A stretch of DNA of 64,000 bases, from the NCBI GenBank assembly GCA_033964015.1, contig CM066915.1:4389575-4453574 (forward strand). Direction: 5' to 3'. This DNA is from Scolanthus callimorphus (lineage: Eukaryota; Cnidaria; Anthozoa; Actiniaria; Edwardsiidae). This document shows, one piece after another, positions 18,925 to 30,040 of this stretch. The notes beneath the pieces were generated by a model. It searched no databases and was not told the origin of the DNA. It was given only the letters and a program-made list of their open reading frames with translations. Numbering within the stretch: position 1 is the first letter of the stretch; each line of letters opens with the position of its first letter. A program made the position numbers and the translations under genes.

Positions 18925-19139
18925 TATCTTATAGATATCAGGAAGCGAAGTCCAGTATTCAATTCAGCACATCCGTATGAGAAAAGCTACAAAGTTTGTG
19001 AAGAATTATACCCCTAAAACTGACCGAGAAAATTGTCAAAACTTAGCTTCCGGCAAAAACATCAAAACGAGGCTGGTAGCGCATCGATTCGCTACTACCA
19101 CCATGCTTTCATTGTAAAATCAGCAATTTAGGAAAAATA

Positions 19140-19272
19140 TATTTTCATTCTCCCTCACCAGTTCGTCCGAATGAAAAATAGTTTCCATTTCATTCTACGC
19201 AAGACTAGAACACACAGAATCAAAGACACAATGTTGTTAAACATTTGGCAGCTTGTTTCAGGATAAACAATG
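19140..19272. repeat. Dispersed direct repeat, copy 1 (second at 23527-23657)
   Basis: About 130 bp beginning CATTCTCCCTCACCAGTTCG and ending AGCTTGTTTCAGGATAAACAA, repeated almost exactly at 23527-23657 in the same orientation. No coding potential. Confidence 0.8.
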
Positions 19273-20035
19273 CACCGATTACGCTTTAATGTGCTAGTTA
19301 TTACATGTAACAGGAGATTTGAGCAATTAAGGATGACTAAGTAATTACATGCATTCCAGTTGTATAAGCGACAGACAATATAACTTGTACATCTCCTTCA
19401 TAGTCACTGAAACTTCAGAGCTTCCTATTACAAAGTTTGTACTTGTTAATAATATATTTCACATCACTGAAGAAATCAATCCTTTTAGATACTCGGTCAT
19501 CAATTTCAGCGTCTTCGTCAGACTTGTCCTTCTCTAAAGATGTTCATCTCGCCTCTAATACTTTTGCCACCACATAATCTGCAAAAATAGTAATATAGAT
19601 GCCTTAATGTTTAGCACTTCGTTTGAGAAAATTAATCCTGCTGAGGATAAAACAATGCGCAGTTGTATGCGCAGATCACTAGCGACGCACTTTCTGACCG
19701 TACATTTATTTTCTTGAATTACTGATGGCTAATTAATCTTTCTTTTTTATTGGATGCAATACCAATTATTGTCAATATTAGCATTGTAAGAATTGACCCT
19801 ATTAAAAGCGCGTGTGATTGTGATTGTTGGCCTCAATAATTGATGCAGCTTTAAAACAAGTGATTTATGTTATAGAAGCCTTTCTGGTAAATTTGTTGTG
19901 ATCTTGCCAAGCCAGTAACTGGAGAAGCACCTGAAAAATATCAATAAAATAGAAGTAAGGTTTTTTTTTAAACAGGGTAATAAATGAGTCGCTCAAGTAA
20001 TCGTTTTTTACTGTAATGTCAATAGACTTGCTGAA
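19273..20035. other. No feature recognised
   Basis: AT-rich sequence with only short chance ORFs. Confidence 0.4.
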
Positions 20036-20039
20036 TATT

Positions 20040-20505
20040 AAATCAGCTTTTTGTCCATCAACTCGCTTTATTGTCCATCGACTAAAAAGCATCGAATTTT
20101 CCATCGGGTATCCATAAACTAACCTTTTTGTCCATCGACTAAGGCTTTGTTGTAAGCTAATTGTCCATCGACTGAGCTTCATTATCAATAAACTAAGTCC
20201 ATTGTCCATCGACTGAGCTTCATTATCAATAAAGTAAGCTTATTGTCCATCAGCTGAGCTTCATTATCAATAAAGTAAGCTTATTGTCCATCGACTGAGC
20301 TTCAAGTTGTCCATCGGCTAAGCTTCATTATCCATAAACTAATTAGGTTATTGATGGTCAATCGACTGTCAGCTTCATAATACACAAACAAAGCTTAATA
20401 TCCATCGACTCAGCTTTATTCTCCATTGAATAAACTAAATTGTACTTCAAGTAACTGAATTGTCCATCGACTTAAAGCTTCATTATCCATCGACTAAGCT
20501 TATTA
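20040..20505. repeat. Degenerate minisatellite (TTGTCCATCGACT unit)
   Basis: About a dozen irregular copies of TTGTCCATCGACT, often followed by GAGCTTCATTATCAATAAA and TAAGCTTA; the best preserved copies are spaced ~56 bp apart at 20,160-20,300. An ORF on the minus strand here (19865-20209) is only the repeat read through. Confidence 0.75.
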
Positions 20506-22429
20506 AACAGTGCTCATCAATCGACTAGATAATTAGCAATAATTAATAAATAGCTTATAATGTTAGTCATCATGCATCTTTTATGTTACACATCAAACAG
20601 CTAATATTCCTTAGAATAGCAATATTCTTGTAGTACTAGAATATTGTTTCCATAACTAAAGGCCAAAAACTAACGGCCAAGCGGAACAATTGACACTTTT
20701 TCTTCGATTATACATTACATTGACTACAAAGCAATAGCCTACCCAAACGGAATCTTATTCCTTAAAGGGTTCCAAATTCTCGAATAAAAACATTTCATTG
20801 ATGTTGTTTGATGGCGCAACAGTCCAAATATAGGGACAACAAAATCTTCAAATGCTTGAAAAACAGGAATTATTAGTTGTCCAATAAGAGCAATCTCTTG
20901 TATTGCTTTATAGTGCATTCGCTTGACTGCAACTCACTTCTCCCTTGGATCCATATTTAAAATTCAATTTTTGTCATACAGTAAAACTTCATAGCCCGAT
21001 GCAGACTGGGAAATGACTTGTGTATTCCAAGATGGGAATTATAAAGTTTACTTTATACAACAATTTAAAAAGAATGTTAAAAGATAATATCTTGTCAGGA
21101 AAAGCATCATTGATTTTTAGTTAATTGATTATAAATAATTGCAATTATTTCATCAAATCAGCCACTAAGTGTAATTTTTTTTTTTTCGTAAACAACATAA
21201 TTCAACATTTGTACAGTTGTCTACAACCACAAGCACCATGCTTTTAGGTAGACTTCTCATCTTCAACGTATATATATCCAAATGTAATTCTCATTAATAG
21301 ATGAAATAAACTTGATTGATTGACTTTTCCACTCTTCAAGACAAGCTGAGACGCTTAAGTAGCTGTAATAGATTGCTAAAAGTTCACGATAAGTGGAACA
21401 AAAGTTAGTTTCCTCTTGAGTGAATATTCTGTGAGTTAACTGGATAATTCATCTCCTTCGATGCTCCACAAGCATTGCATTAAATAAACAATTCAACTGT
21501 ACAACATAGATTAGAGCATTAGATCGTCATATGATAAATAATCATAGATTTAAAATCTTGAATCCAATTTGCACTGTGGTAACAGACGTTTAGACATGAT
21601 ATTGGCTGGTTGTCCTAAAATTGGACTCACATATAGAATTTATAAAACCAACGGAGCTTGTTAAAGTCGTCTTCTAGACAATAACCATCATCCACATAAA
21701 ATACGCAATTAAACCTCTTTGGGTCGTTTCCATTGACCAAAGGCTTATTCATTAAATATCACATGTCAAAATGGTGTTAAAAAATGTTTTCTTATAATTT
21801 CCATCTTATCATGTATCTAATTTGCATTATCCAAATTCAGTACATAAGTACTAGACACTCTTGTTAAAATTATAGCAAAAATACCAGGGGTGGAAGAACT
21901 AAGATCTTTCTTATATTTTCATAATAACTTGATATAGAAAAGATGCTTCTTAAATGCTACAATGTACCTATTGACATTTTCCGAAATTCCACCAAATTCA
22001 GTAGCTGTCAAGTACCAGGCTCTAAAATTATAGCAAAACTACAAGCGTGGAAGAACTCTCAATCTTCTTATAATTCCATATTAAAACTAGATCTTGAAAT
22101 ATACTTCTTAATTTTGTGCTACTGGCACTAATAGTGACATTTACCGAAATGGCCACCAAATTCAGTACACAAGTACGTTAGACATCGCGATCTTCAGCAC
22201 TACCCCCTTCATTACCCGAGGTTCAAAGGAAAATAGTCTATTTTCGGAGTATTTAACGAGAATCTTAATATATAGCTTTGTGTACAAATTATATACTATC
22301 CTAGCCAAGAGGCGTCGGCTTTCGCGCTATAGTATCCAAGATACATCGCGCTTTATACGCGTCATCACAGTGATCCTGATGTGCATAATTTGCCTGTTGT
22401 TAGGGCAATTCTCTCCAAAAAAAAATAAT
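20506..22429. other. Gene-free AT-rich stretch
   Basis: No gene. A pair of similar ~90-bp segments at about 21840-21960 and 22000-22170 share AAATTCAGTA, TTATAGCAAAA and GTGGAAGAACT, a diverged tandem duplication. Confidence 0.4.
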
Positions 22430-22884
22430 CATCCCCCGGGGGGGGGGACTCCCATATTTTTTGACCGGGGATGATCGTCGGAAATTTTCAGTATCACCCC
22501 TAAAAGATACCAAACATGGCGGGCCATAGCGTGGCTCAAAAAAATTATTACCCTAAAAGATACCCTAAAAGATGAGGTCTTATGTGCCAAGTAGGCGCGA
22601 AGGACACAGGTAACAGGGGAAAAATACCCATGAAGACATTTCCGTGTTTGTTTCTAATTCATCGTCTTCTCATCGAATAATTTCTCTTTCTTACACGGTT
22701 TTTAGAAGCACCATCATGAGAAAAAGCAATTTGGACTCAGTTTCGGCCCTAAAAGATACCAATCTGCCTATAATTTATTGAAGATCAAGATCACCCCTAA
22801 AAGAGACCAAGGCCCCGTGATTTTAACCCCTAAAAGATACGACGATCATCCCCGGTCAAAAAATATGGGAGTCCCCCCCGGGAA
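22430..22884. mobile_element. MITE of the GGGACTCCCATATTTT family, copy 1
   Basis: Begins GGGGGGGACTCCCATATTTT and ends with the inverse AAATATGGGAGTCCCCCCC. The subterminal TACCCCTAAAAGATACC words recur on both sides. About 450 bp, longer than the 340-bp copies at 26003 and 27842. Confidence 0.8.
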
Positions 22885-23352
22885 TCATCCATCACTTAGA
22901 ATTATGCATAATAAGTCTAATACTCCTTGTGTACGGATCTGGAATGCTAAATAGCTTTCAATCTCCCTTATACATTCAAAACAGATGATTGACCAAACAA
23001 AAAAGCATTCTTTTACCTCAATAAACTCTGTTTCATTACTTTTACATCATCGTACTCATTTTCCAGTCCTCACTCACGATTTACGTCATGTGCTTGTCGT
23101 AGGCTGATGTGCCAACTGTTACTTCATGCATGCACTTCTTGAAGCATAATGATTGAATGCAATGTTCGATAATCTAATGGGAAGAATAATAAATAACTAT
23201 AAGGTTTTTTAAAACTAACAGTATACAGTATTCCCATAGGGCGAGCCGTGAACATGGGAATATAAGGAATTACGAGTCGAAAACTTGACCACATTGAAGT
23301 AGGGTCAAAATTCATCACAATAATGATTATTTTTACCCCGCAAAGAAAAAAA
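22885..23352. other. No feature recognised
   Basis: AT-rich, only short chance ORFs. Confidence 0.35.
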
Positions 23353-24388
23353 ATTAGCGTAAGCGTAACGTGCCGGGAAACCTGAAACCTGGAATAAACT
23401 AACTCTCTTGGTTGCCTCTTTTAAACATCCAACTTGCTGACTTATGTCAACAAAGTGAAAAGAAAATGTGAAATAACATATATACCGACACATGACTTAC
23501 GTCATGCTCCGAAAACAAGGAAATTTTATTTTCATTCTCCCTCACCAGTTCGTCCGAATGAAAAATAGTTTCCATTTCATTCTACGCAAGACTAGAACAC
23601 ACAGAATCAAAGACACAATGTTGTTAAACATTTGGCAGCTTGTTTCAGGATAAACAAGCTCTGGAAATAACAAAGAAAGGGCAAAGTGTTTACAGGTGTT
23701 TATACATGTACCTCAATAAACTGCTTTTCACATCCACCTCTATTAGCTACATAGCTTCGTTTATTCTTCTTCTTGTTTCTCGATGCCTCTAACTCCCAGA
23801 CTGGCGTTTAGCTCGCATGGCCTCGTCTAAGATGTTCTTTTGCTCTCTTCTCCTCTTCCAGCTAGTCACGTTCCTTGTGCTCTTAATCGTAACGACAAGG
23901 CACCGAACTTCACATAATCAACTCTTTGTCTTTTTTGAATTGCTTCAAGCAAACACTCAATCGCTAAATATGCGTCGTTCACTAAAGTTTTTGAGTAACT
24001 CTAAAAGATACGATTGTGACCTTCTATTTCAGAGTTAAATAAATACTGCTCGGTTAACTTCTAATTGAAATGTTTCCTCTGAATTCAACGAATCGCTTTC
24101 GTCCGAAATCTCTTGAAATTTACATGAGTCGACAATTCTATAATGATTTAAACTGTTTAAAGATTTTATCGACGGGGCTACCAAACTGCAGTTGAAAGTA
24201 CCAACTTCTTCCAAAATTTAGCGTAAGCGTAACGTTCCGGGAAACCTGAAACCTGGAATAAACTAACTCTCTTGGTTGCCTCTTTTAAACATCCAACTTG
24301 TTGACTTATGCAACAAAGTGAAAAGAAAATGTGAAATAACATACATACCGACGCATGACTTACGTCATGCTCCGAAAACAAAGGAAAC
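23353..24388. repeat. ~170-bp direct repeats flanking ~690 bp
   Basis: The segment 23353-23525 (TAGCGTAAGCGTAACGT ... TTACGTCATGCTCCGAAAAC) recurs at 24218-24388 in the same orientation. Between them lies copy 2 of the 19140-type repeat (23527-23657) and unrelated sequence. The layout could be a solo or LTR-like duplication, but no gag/pol coding or clear TG...CA ends were found. Confidence 0.65.
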
Positions 24389-25619
24389 TTTATATATCGG
24401 TCAGTATACAACCAATACTCGCCAAACCTTGCAGGTTTTACTAATACGGATGTGCTTAAATTGAACTAATGGACTTAAGTTTCCTGATAACTGTAAAATA
24501 ACATTAAGCCATATTAACACAAGAGCAAAGGGTTAAGTATAAATTGACTTAAAATGTAATAGTTGGGGGTCGGATATGGATACTTTACAGGGGAGTGCAG
24601 GCCTTATTTGCTGCCGCAGCTCCTCTGATGAGCACTGGACCGATGACTTATTATAACACTGATACACACTGACCTCAAGCACTTATGAACACTCCGATGA
24701 CGTCATCACGGTGCTCAAGCGTTCCAGCTCTGTGCACCAGTATTCTTACTTTTCTCGGTTCCTTGCTTATCAGAGGTATTCTGGGAGCGTCTTAGCGACG
24801 CACTCATGTGAAATTATTCTGCATTTGATTTGCCTCGCAAATAGGCCATGTTCGAATTACGCTCCAATGCCTACAAACAATAAGTCGAGGTTTTCTTCTG
24901 AAATTTGTGTAAACGTATTAGAACTTGAAGAAAGCCTCGATTTGAAGCTTTTTGATTTGAGATCCGATGTGACAAACCATTACGCTTCTTTTGGTATCAA
25001 ACTTTACGCCAGGGCGGCAAAACTGTTCGAACGAAATTTCAACAGAAACCCATACATACCAACCAACCCCTAAAGCTCCAAAACCTGGAGATTGTGTTTA
25101 AAATACAAGAACTGTATGAGAAAATCCCGAGAAATTTACCCGGGAGACATACATACAGTGAATACTTCAATGGGTGACCTGTCCTTGCGACATAGATGTA
25201 GACACACGGACAAATTCCTCCTCAGGAGTTTAAGAAAGGTGAAAGAATAGAGCTCAGTCTTAAACCAATTAATATCATTCGCGGGACCCCGCTGAGGAGT
25301 GCGGAACGCATAACACATAGTTCCGTACGAAACAGAGCTGTATGGAGAAATAAAGAAGACCCAGAATCAAATATCTGTCTCAGACAATTATTATACAGTA
25401 AATATATGGAAAGTTTCCCTTTTTTCCCGGGAGATCAAGGGTACAACCCTGGAGACTCCCGCGAATACCTGGAGAGTTGACAGGTAGTATGCCCATAGCA
25501 AAAAACTGAATTTCCCAAGGTATATCTTGCTTTGTATTTATTTTGTAGTGAGCCACATCATGATCATGTAAATAAAAGAATTAAGCTCAATAAAAGGTAT
25601 TCTTATTTATATTTTCTAG
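24389..25619. other. Gene-free stretch
   Basis: Holds a 120-codon ORF at 24711-25073 without recognised motif. The ORF is not supported by splice signals or neighbours and is probably chance. Confidence 0.35.
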
Positions 25620-25832
25620 ATGGGCTAACTCATCCTAGTGTATCTTTGCTGTCATTTTCACACAATGAAAGCGACAAGAGCAGATGACAAACCATGGTTG
25701 GTAGATCCCATACCAGACCACCCATCTGCATGGAAACCTGTAAGGAAGATTAAAAAGAGCAAAGCATACAGGAGAATGAGAGAACAGATCATGCTGAAAG
25801 GATGGCCTGATTGGTGTGGTTTTGGGTCAAAG
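25620..25832 (+). other. Exon-like segment, unproven
   Basis: A polypyrimidine tract and acceptor (TATTTTCTAG) precede the segment, and a donor (AAAGGTATTT) follows. The open frame from 25665 to the donor has protein-like composition (KPWLVDPIPDHPSAWKPVRK, then KGWPDWCGFGSK), but upstream in that frame a stop at 25636-25638 falls inside the segment. It may be a remnant of a host gene or retroposed fragment. I do not recognise the family. Confidence 0.25.
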
Positions 25833-26002
25833 GTATTTTTTGTATTTCTGTTACATTTTGACACTCAAAGGTACTGCATATAATATTTACAAAAAGGACA
25901 TTAAATATTTTTCAAGATTCGTCAAGAGATGTTTTAGAATATCTTCTCAAAACATTCAAATTTAAGAGCATGTTATCAATCAAGGAGGTATTTGCAACCC
26001 GG

Positions 26003-26343
26003 GAGGGACTCCCATATTTTTGGGGCGGGGGTGCTCGTCGTACCTTTGAGGGTTTAAAATCAGGCCTCTGGTTCCTTTTAGGGGGTAAAATTCGAAACAT
26101 TTGTTTTAGATAGGTACCTGCTAGACGGTCCGTTCTAGCAAATCAAGCAAATCACACTTGTTGGTAGCCTGAATTTCAGACGTATTTTCCCTCGTAAAGA
26201 GAAATTACGAGGGAAAATACGTCTTGTTGGTATTTAGGGGTCAAAATCAACTAAGCGATGCCATTTTAGGTACCTTTTAGGGTTAAAATCGAAAGTTCTC
26301 AACGAGCACCCCCGCCCCAAAAATATGGGAGTCCCTCCCCCAG
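26003..26343. mobile_element. MITE of the GGGACTCCCATATTTT family, copy 2
   Basis: 341 bp with ~45-bp terminal inverted repeats (GGGACTCCCATATTTTTGGG ... AAAAATATGGGAGTCCC), subterminal GTGCTCGTCG/CGAGCACCCCCGCC, and a central perfect hairpin ACGTATTTTCCCTCGTAA/TTACGAGGGAAAATACGT. Confidence 0.9.
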
Positions 26344-26888
26344 GGATTTGAAAATTACATATGTATAACTGATATCTCATTTTTAAGGATGGCATGCTTT
26401 TACCAAATTTCTTTGGATTTATATATAGTAAATTAAAGTTAACAATATAGTTGATGTTCGCGGGCATAAATATGTTTTAGGCCCGACTCAGGCACATTTT
26501 AGCCCGAGCCTTTATAATGGACAGCAAGTGTCTCGCTTTATTTCTATCAAATTCCAATGTAAAAAAATAATTGAAGCTAGAGCTCTAAAATTCACAGAGA
26601 CACAAAAGTTATTCTTATTTCCTATACTTTGACAACATGGGAAGTGTCATTAAAAATCCAGGAACGGAGAACTTTAACTTCAAAGTGAACATTATGATTA
26701 CCAACTGTCAGCTAGCATTTCTGAAACAGATACTTTTTGAAATAAATGAATCAGACTTTGTCTGTGGTAAAACATTCAGCTTGACTCTTACGGCTATAGT
26801 TTAGCTGTCATCAGAAACATGTTTCTGCTGTCATATGATAGAACTGTTCCTGCAAATAGAGAACGTTATTCTAGAAGTAATTATTAAT

Positions 26889-27574
26889 AGGTGTTGTTTT
26901 GATGACAGAAAAAGAAATGGAAAAGGAATAAAGAGAAACAAATTAACAAGAATGAGGCGACTAACAAGAAGGCCAACAGCGATGGAGACGAATTTAAGGT
27001 ATGCTAAAGTCAGTTTGTTTAGGGACTTCAATGCGTACATCACCACTGACGCACAGCAGGCAACTTTAGCCAAATAAAAACCTGCAATTTCCCATAACTT
27101 TAAGTAAAATTCGCAAAATGATTCGGCATACGAGTACTAGACATCATGGTCTTTCAGGGGCGGATCAAGGTTTTTGCAAGCGAGAGCATTTCTGGTAGAC
27201 TTGTCAGTAAGGGCTACTACATCGATCTCCTGGATAAAAACAGTGTTCTATCCGTGCGATCGCGAAACGCGATCGTTTCAGTCTTTTCCGATCGCGAGAG
27301 AAGTGTCTCCATATAATCTCTTGGATCGCGAGTGCACTCTTTCATGCGATAATGGCGACACTGAAGAGATCGAAGAGATTTATGGAAACCAGCATTAACA
27401 AGAAGAGGTGGTATTATGTTTCAGGAGATGTTGAAATATTTCGAGGTACTGAACAAAACTGTTCCAGTATCATACAAGCCTTTAATACCCGCCCAGAAAA
27501 TGGCCAATCCAAAAATAAGGTCAACAAATGCTGTTCAGTCCATTCAAGGATATCGCAAGATATTTCAACACTAT
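26889..27574 (+). other. Two exon-like segments, unproven
   Basis: One segment runs from an acceptor-like GATGACAG near 26905 to a donor AAG-GTATGC at 26999; it is open and Lys/Asn-rich. The second runs from TATGTTTCAG at about 27423 to TATG-GTAAGT at 27575 and is open with a natural-looking composition (KYFEVLNKTVPVSYKPLIPA). With 25620-25832 they could be exons of one decayed gene, but splice phases were not shown to agree. No family recognised. Confidence 0.22.
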
Positions 27575-27641
27575 GGTAAGTTCACAGTTGGTGGAGAAAG
27601 CTGTAAATAAGTGGTGGTTAGGTCCTGGGATGGCACTATAG

Positions 27642-27854
27642 CTTCATGTCTATCTGGCTATCCGTCAAGCATAGGCTTGTGTGAGTGCTATGAATGCTTT
27701 ATCATTATTTACAAATTCTGCATAGCTCGCGGCCCGTGGGGGGGGGGGGGTGAACTATCTGGCTATCCATCAAGCATAGGCTTGTGTGAGTGCTATGAAT
27801 GCTTTATCATTATTTACAAATTCTGCATCGCTCGCGGCCCGTGGGGGGGGGGGG
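27642..27854. repeat. ~103-bp tandem duplication ending in G-runs
   Basis: CTATCTGGCTATCC.TCAAGC through CTCGCGGCCCGTGGGGGG is present twice back to back, each copy ending in a run of 12 or more G. The second G-run abuts MITE copy 3. Confidence 0.9.
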
Positions 27855-28196
27855 GAGACTCCCATATTTTTGGGGCGGGGGTGCTCGTCGTACCTTTTAG
27901 GGTTTAAAATTAGGCCTCTGGTACCTTTTAGGGGTAAAATCTGAAAACTTGCATTTTTTCCAGATAGGTACCAGTAAGGGATCCGTTCTAGCAAACCCCG
28001 CTTGTTTGAGGCCTAAATTTCAGACGTATTTCCGCTCGGAAAAAATACAAGAGAAAATTACGAGGGAAAATACGTCTTGTTGGTACCTTTTGGGGGTCAA
28101 AATCAACTGAGCGCCGCCATTTTAGGTGCCTTTTAGGGGTAAAATCGAAATTTCCCGACGAGCGCCCCCGCCCCAAAAATATGGGAGTCCCCGGGG
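27842..28196. mobile_element. MITE of the GGGACTCCCATATTTT family, copy 3
   Basis: Same ends and interior as the copy at 26003-26343, including the hairpin of ACGTATTT...AAATACGT, with a few indels. Confidence 0.9.
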
Positions 28197-29150
28197 CTCG
28201 CGGGCCAGAGTTTCCTCCTGACCATACAGTAACAGTAACCATTTTGCACATTTTCAGTACGTTTTGTTGATCGGTGTAGGTGGGCGCCTCATGACGTCAC
28301 GACATGCTACGAAGTCTTCAACTTTTGATACAGGCGTCCGCGTTACAATCCATCCATACCACGGAAAAGATCACATTGACATTAGTCAGAAAACCAATTA
28401 GTCCGGCTACGCTACGTCAAAAACAATACGGTTTTATAAAAACTAAATACAATTCTAATATCTTTAAATAATAAGCTAGCTAAAATAAGCCCAAGTTTCA
28501 GGGCGATCCGTTAAAAGGGGCGGAAAATTTTGCCCCCACCCCCTAATTAAAAATTCCATACAAACCAGAACCTCTGTAAAAAATACGGCTTGTTTACGTT
28601 TGTTTGCAAGGCTGAATCTTCGCGAGTTTGTAACCGATCGGTCTCAAACTTGGCAGTTTTACTAATTTCAGCACGCTCAAATTTGAGCTTTGTCGTTGAT
28701 AAAATATATTAGAAAATAACACCTATGTTTTATTGTGAATTTGCGCATTCTGATTGGTTAAAAAGCGTGTTTGTAAGAGACCTGAGAAACACGATTGTCA
28801 CGCAACGCTGTCGCGCGTGTGTATGTTATTTTCTAAAAGCAATAAAAATACTTGCTGCGTGCTCTCTGGTTTCTTACAAACACTCGGGGAATGTTGGTCG
28901 AACTGATAAAACTTGAAAGACACTCGCCTTCGGCTCGTGTCTTTCAAGTTTTGATCAGTTCTCCCAACATCCCCCTCGTGTTTGTAAGAAAGCAGAGAGC
29001 ACGCGGAAATTACTTTTATTGCTTAATTCGAAATTCGACGAAAATGCGCCCACCTATAGGTGAAAAACTGTTGCCTCAGCCATGAAAAAATGTTGATCTT
29101 GGCCTTAAAACCTTCCTAACTATCATTATATTTACATATATTTTATTTTT
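28197..29150. other. Gene-free stretch with a ~165-bp hairpin
   Basis: The segment 28850-29015 is a palindrome: GCGTGCTCTCTG.TTTCTTAC on the left is mirrored by GTAAGAAAGCAGAGAGCACG on the right, with ACTTGAAAGACACTCGCC near the tip. It resembles the foldback hairpins at 15956 and 18817. Short ORFs here are the hairpin arms. Confidence 0.6.
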
Positions 29151-29152
29151 GC

Positions 29153-29295
29153 AGAAACATTTTGGAGCAACCAGATAGAGGGGCAGCTGAAGCAGCAGCA
29201 AGGAAGGCCTTCCATATTTGGATGTCTTACCCCTGATGACCCATGTAAACTTCTGCGCTGTGGTGACATCCACCCAAACCCAGGTCCCCCTACGG
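29153..29295 (+). other. Exon-like segment ending in a 2A-like NPGP motif
   Basis: A polypyrimidine-rich acceptor (TTATTTTTGCAG) precedes an open frame of ~46 codons, with RPSIFGCLTPDDPCKLL and then RCGDIHPNPGP at 29256-29288, and a possible donor (ACG-GTCAGT) after it. D-I-x-x-NPGP is the core of 2A StopGo peptides; such sequences sit near the N-terminus of ORF2 in some metazoan non-LTR retrotransposons. No reverse transcriptase follows within the next few kilobases, so this is either a LINE remnant or an exon. Confidence 0.4.
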
Positions 29296-30040
29296 TCAGT
29301 ATAAACATAATGGACCCCCTCATCTATATTTGGGATGATTCATTTGACACCTGTAAACATTTGAAAGTCCTGTATTTTTATTGTTCTTCTGAAAAGTCCT
29401 AATTGTTGTCGTTTGTAGAAACTTAGAAAAATAGTATTTTGAAAAACGTCTTAAAGAACTCCTGGATAAAATCTGATAGGCCTTTGAGTAAGTGAAAACT
29501 CCTGGATCCTTGTTCCATAAGTTCGTAAACTCGATGTCATTATTTGTTAATGTGGCAGATTTAACAAAATCTATACCATGGAAAATATGTTCCATGTCTG
29601 AGCCTTTTTAAAATCATATCCACTGTTTTTTTTTCTGAAAAGTCACAAAAACAATTTCGTTTTTTTTGTGAAAAGGTGCTGACATAGCAAAAATCCGACT
29701 GCTTACCAAATCGGCCACCCTTGAAAAACGTTGCACGGATTTAATGTAATGTTGTTACTAGTATTAACAAATAAAAAGTATAACATATAAAAAAATATCA
29801 AAGGAACCTAACTATAATTTGTAGGGTTGGCTAGTGAATCTTATGGGAAGCGGCTTATCCATGGGCGTGGAATAGAAGAGCATATTCGCAGCTCAAGATT
29901 TTATAGGTGTAACCTTTGTCTCAGGTTTGGGGTTTTCAAAACATGGTTTGTTTTGGCAGAACTCTATGGTTTAATAGATTTCCCGTTTCCAGAATTCAAA
30001 CAACCTCAAACCAGTCCGACTCTTGCCCTGTTTCGCCCCA
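29296..30040. other. No feature recognised
   Basis: AT-rich with small chance ORFs, up to the interrupted MITE at 30041. Confidence 0.35.

Noticed and set aside
24711..25073. 120-codon ORF
   Set aside because: No recognisable motif, splice context or neighbour; length is within chance for this window.
26831..27077. Overlapping 80-codon ORFs on both strands
   Set aside because: Mirror ORFs without motif; part of the plus-strand sequence is better read as an exon-like segment.
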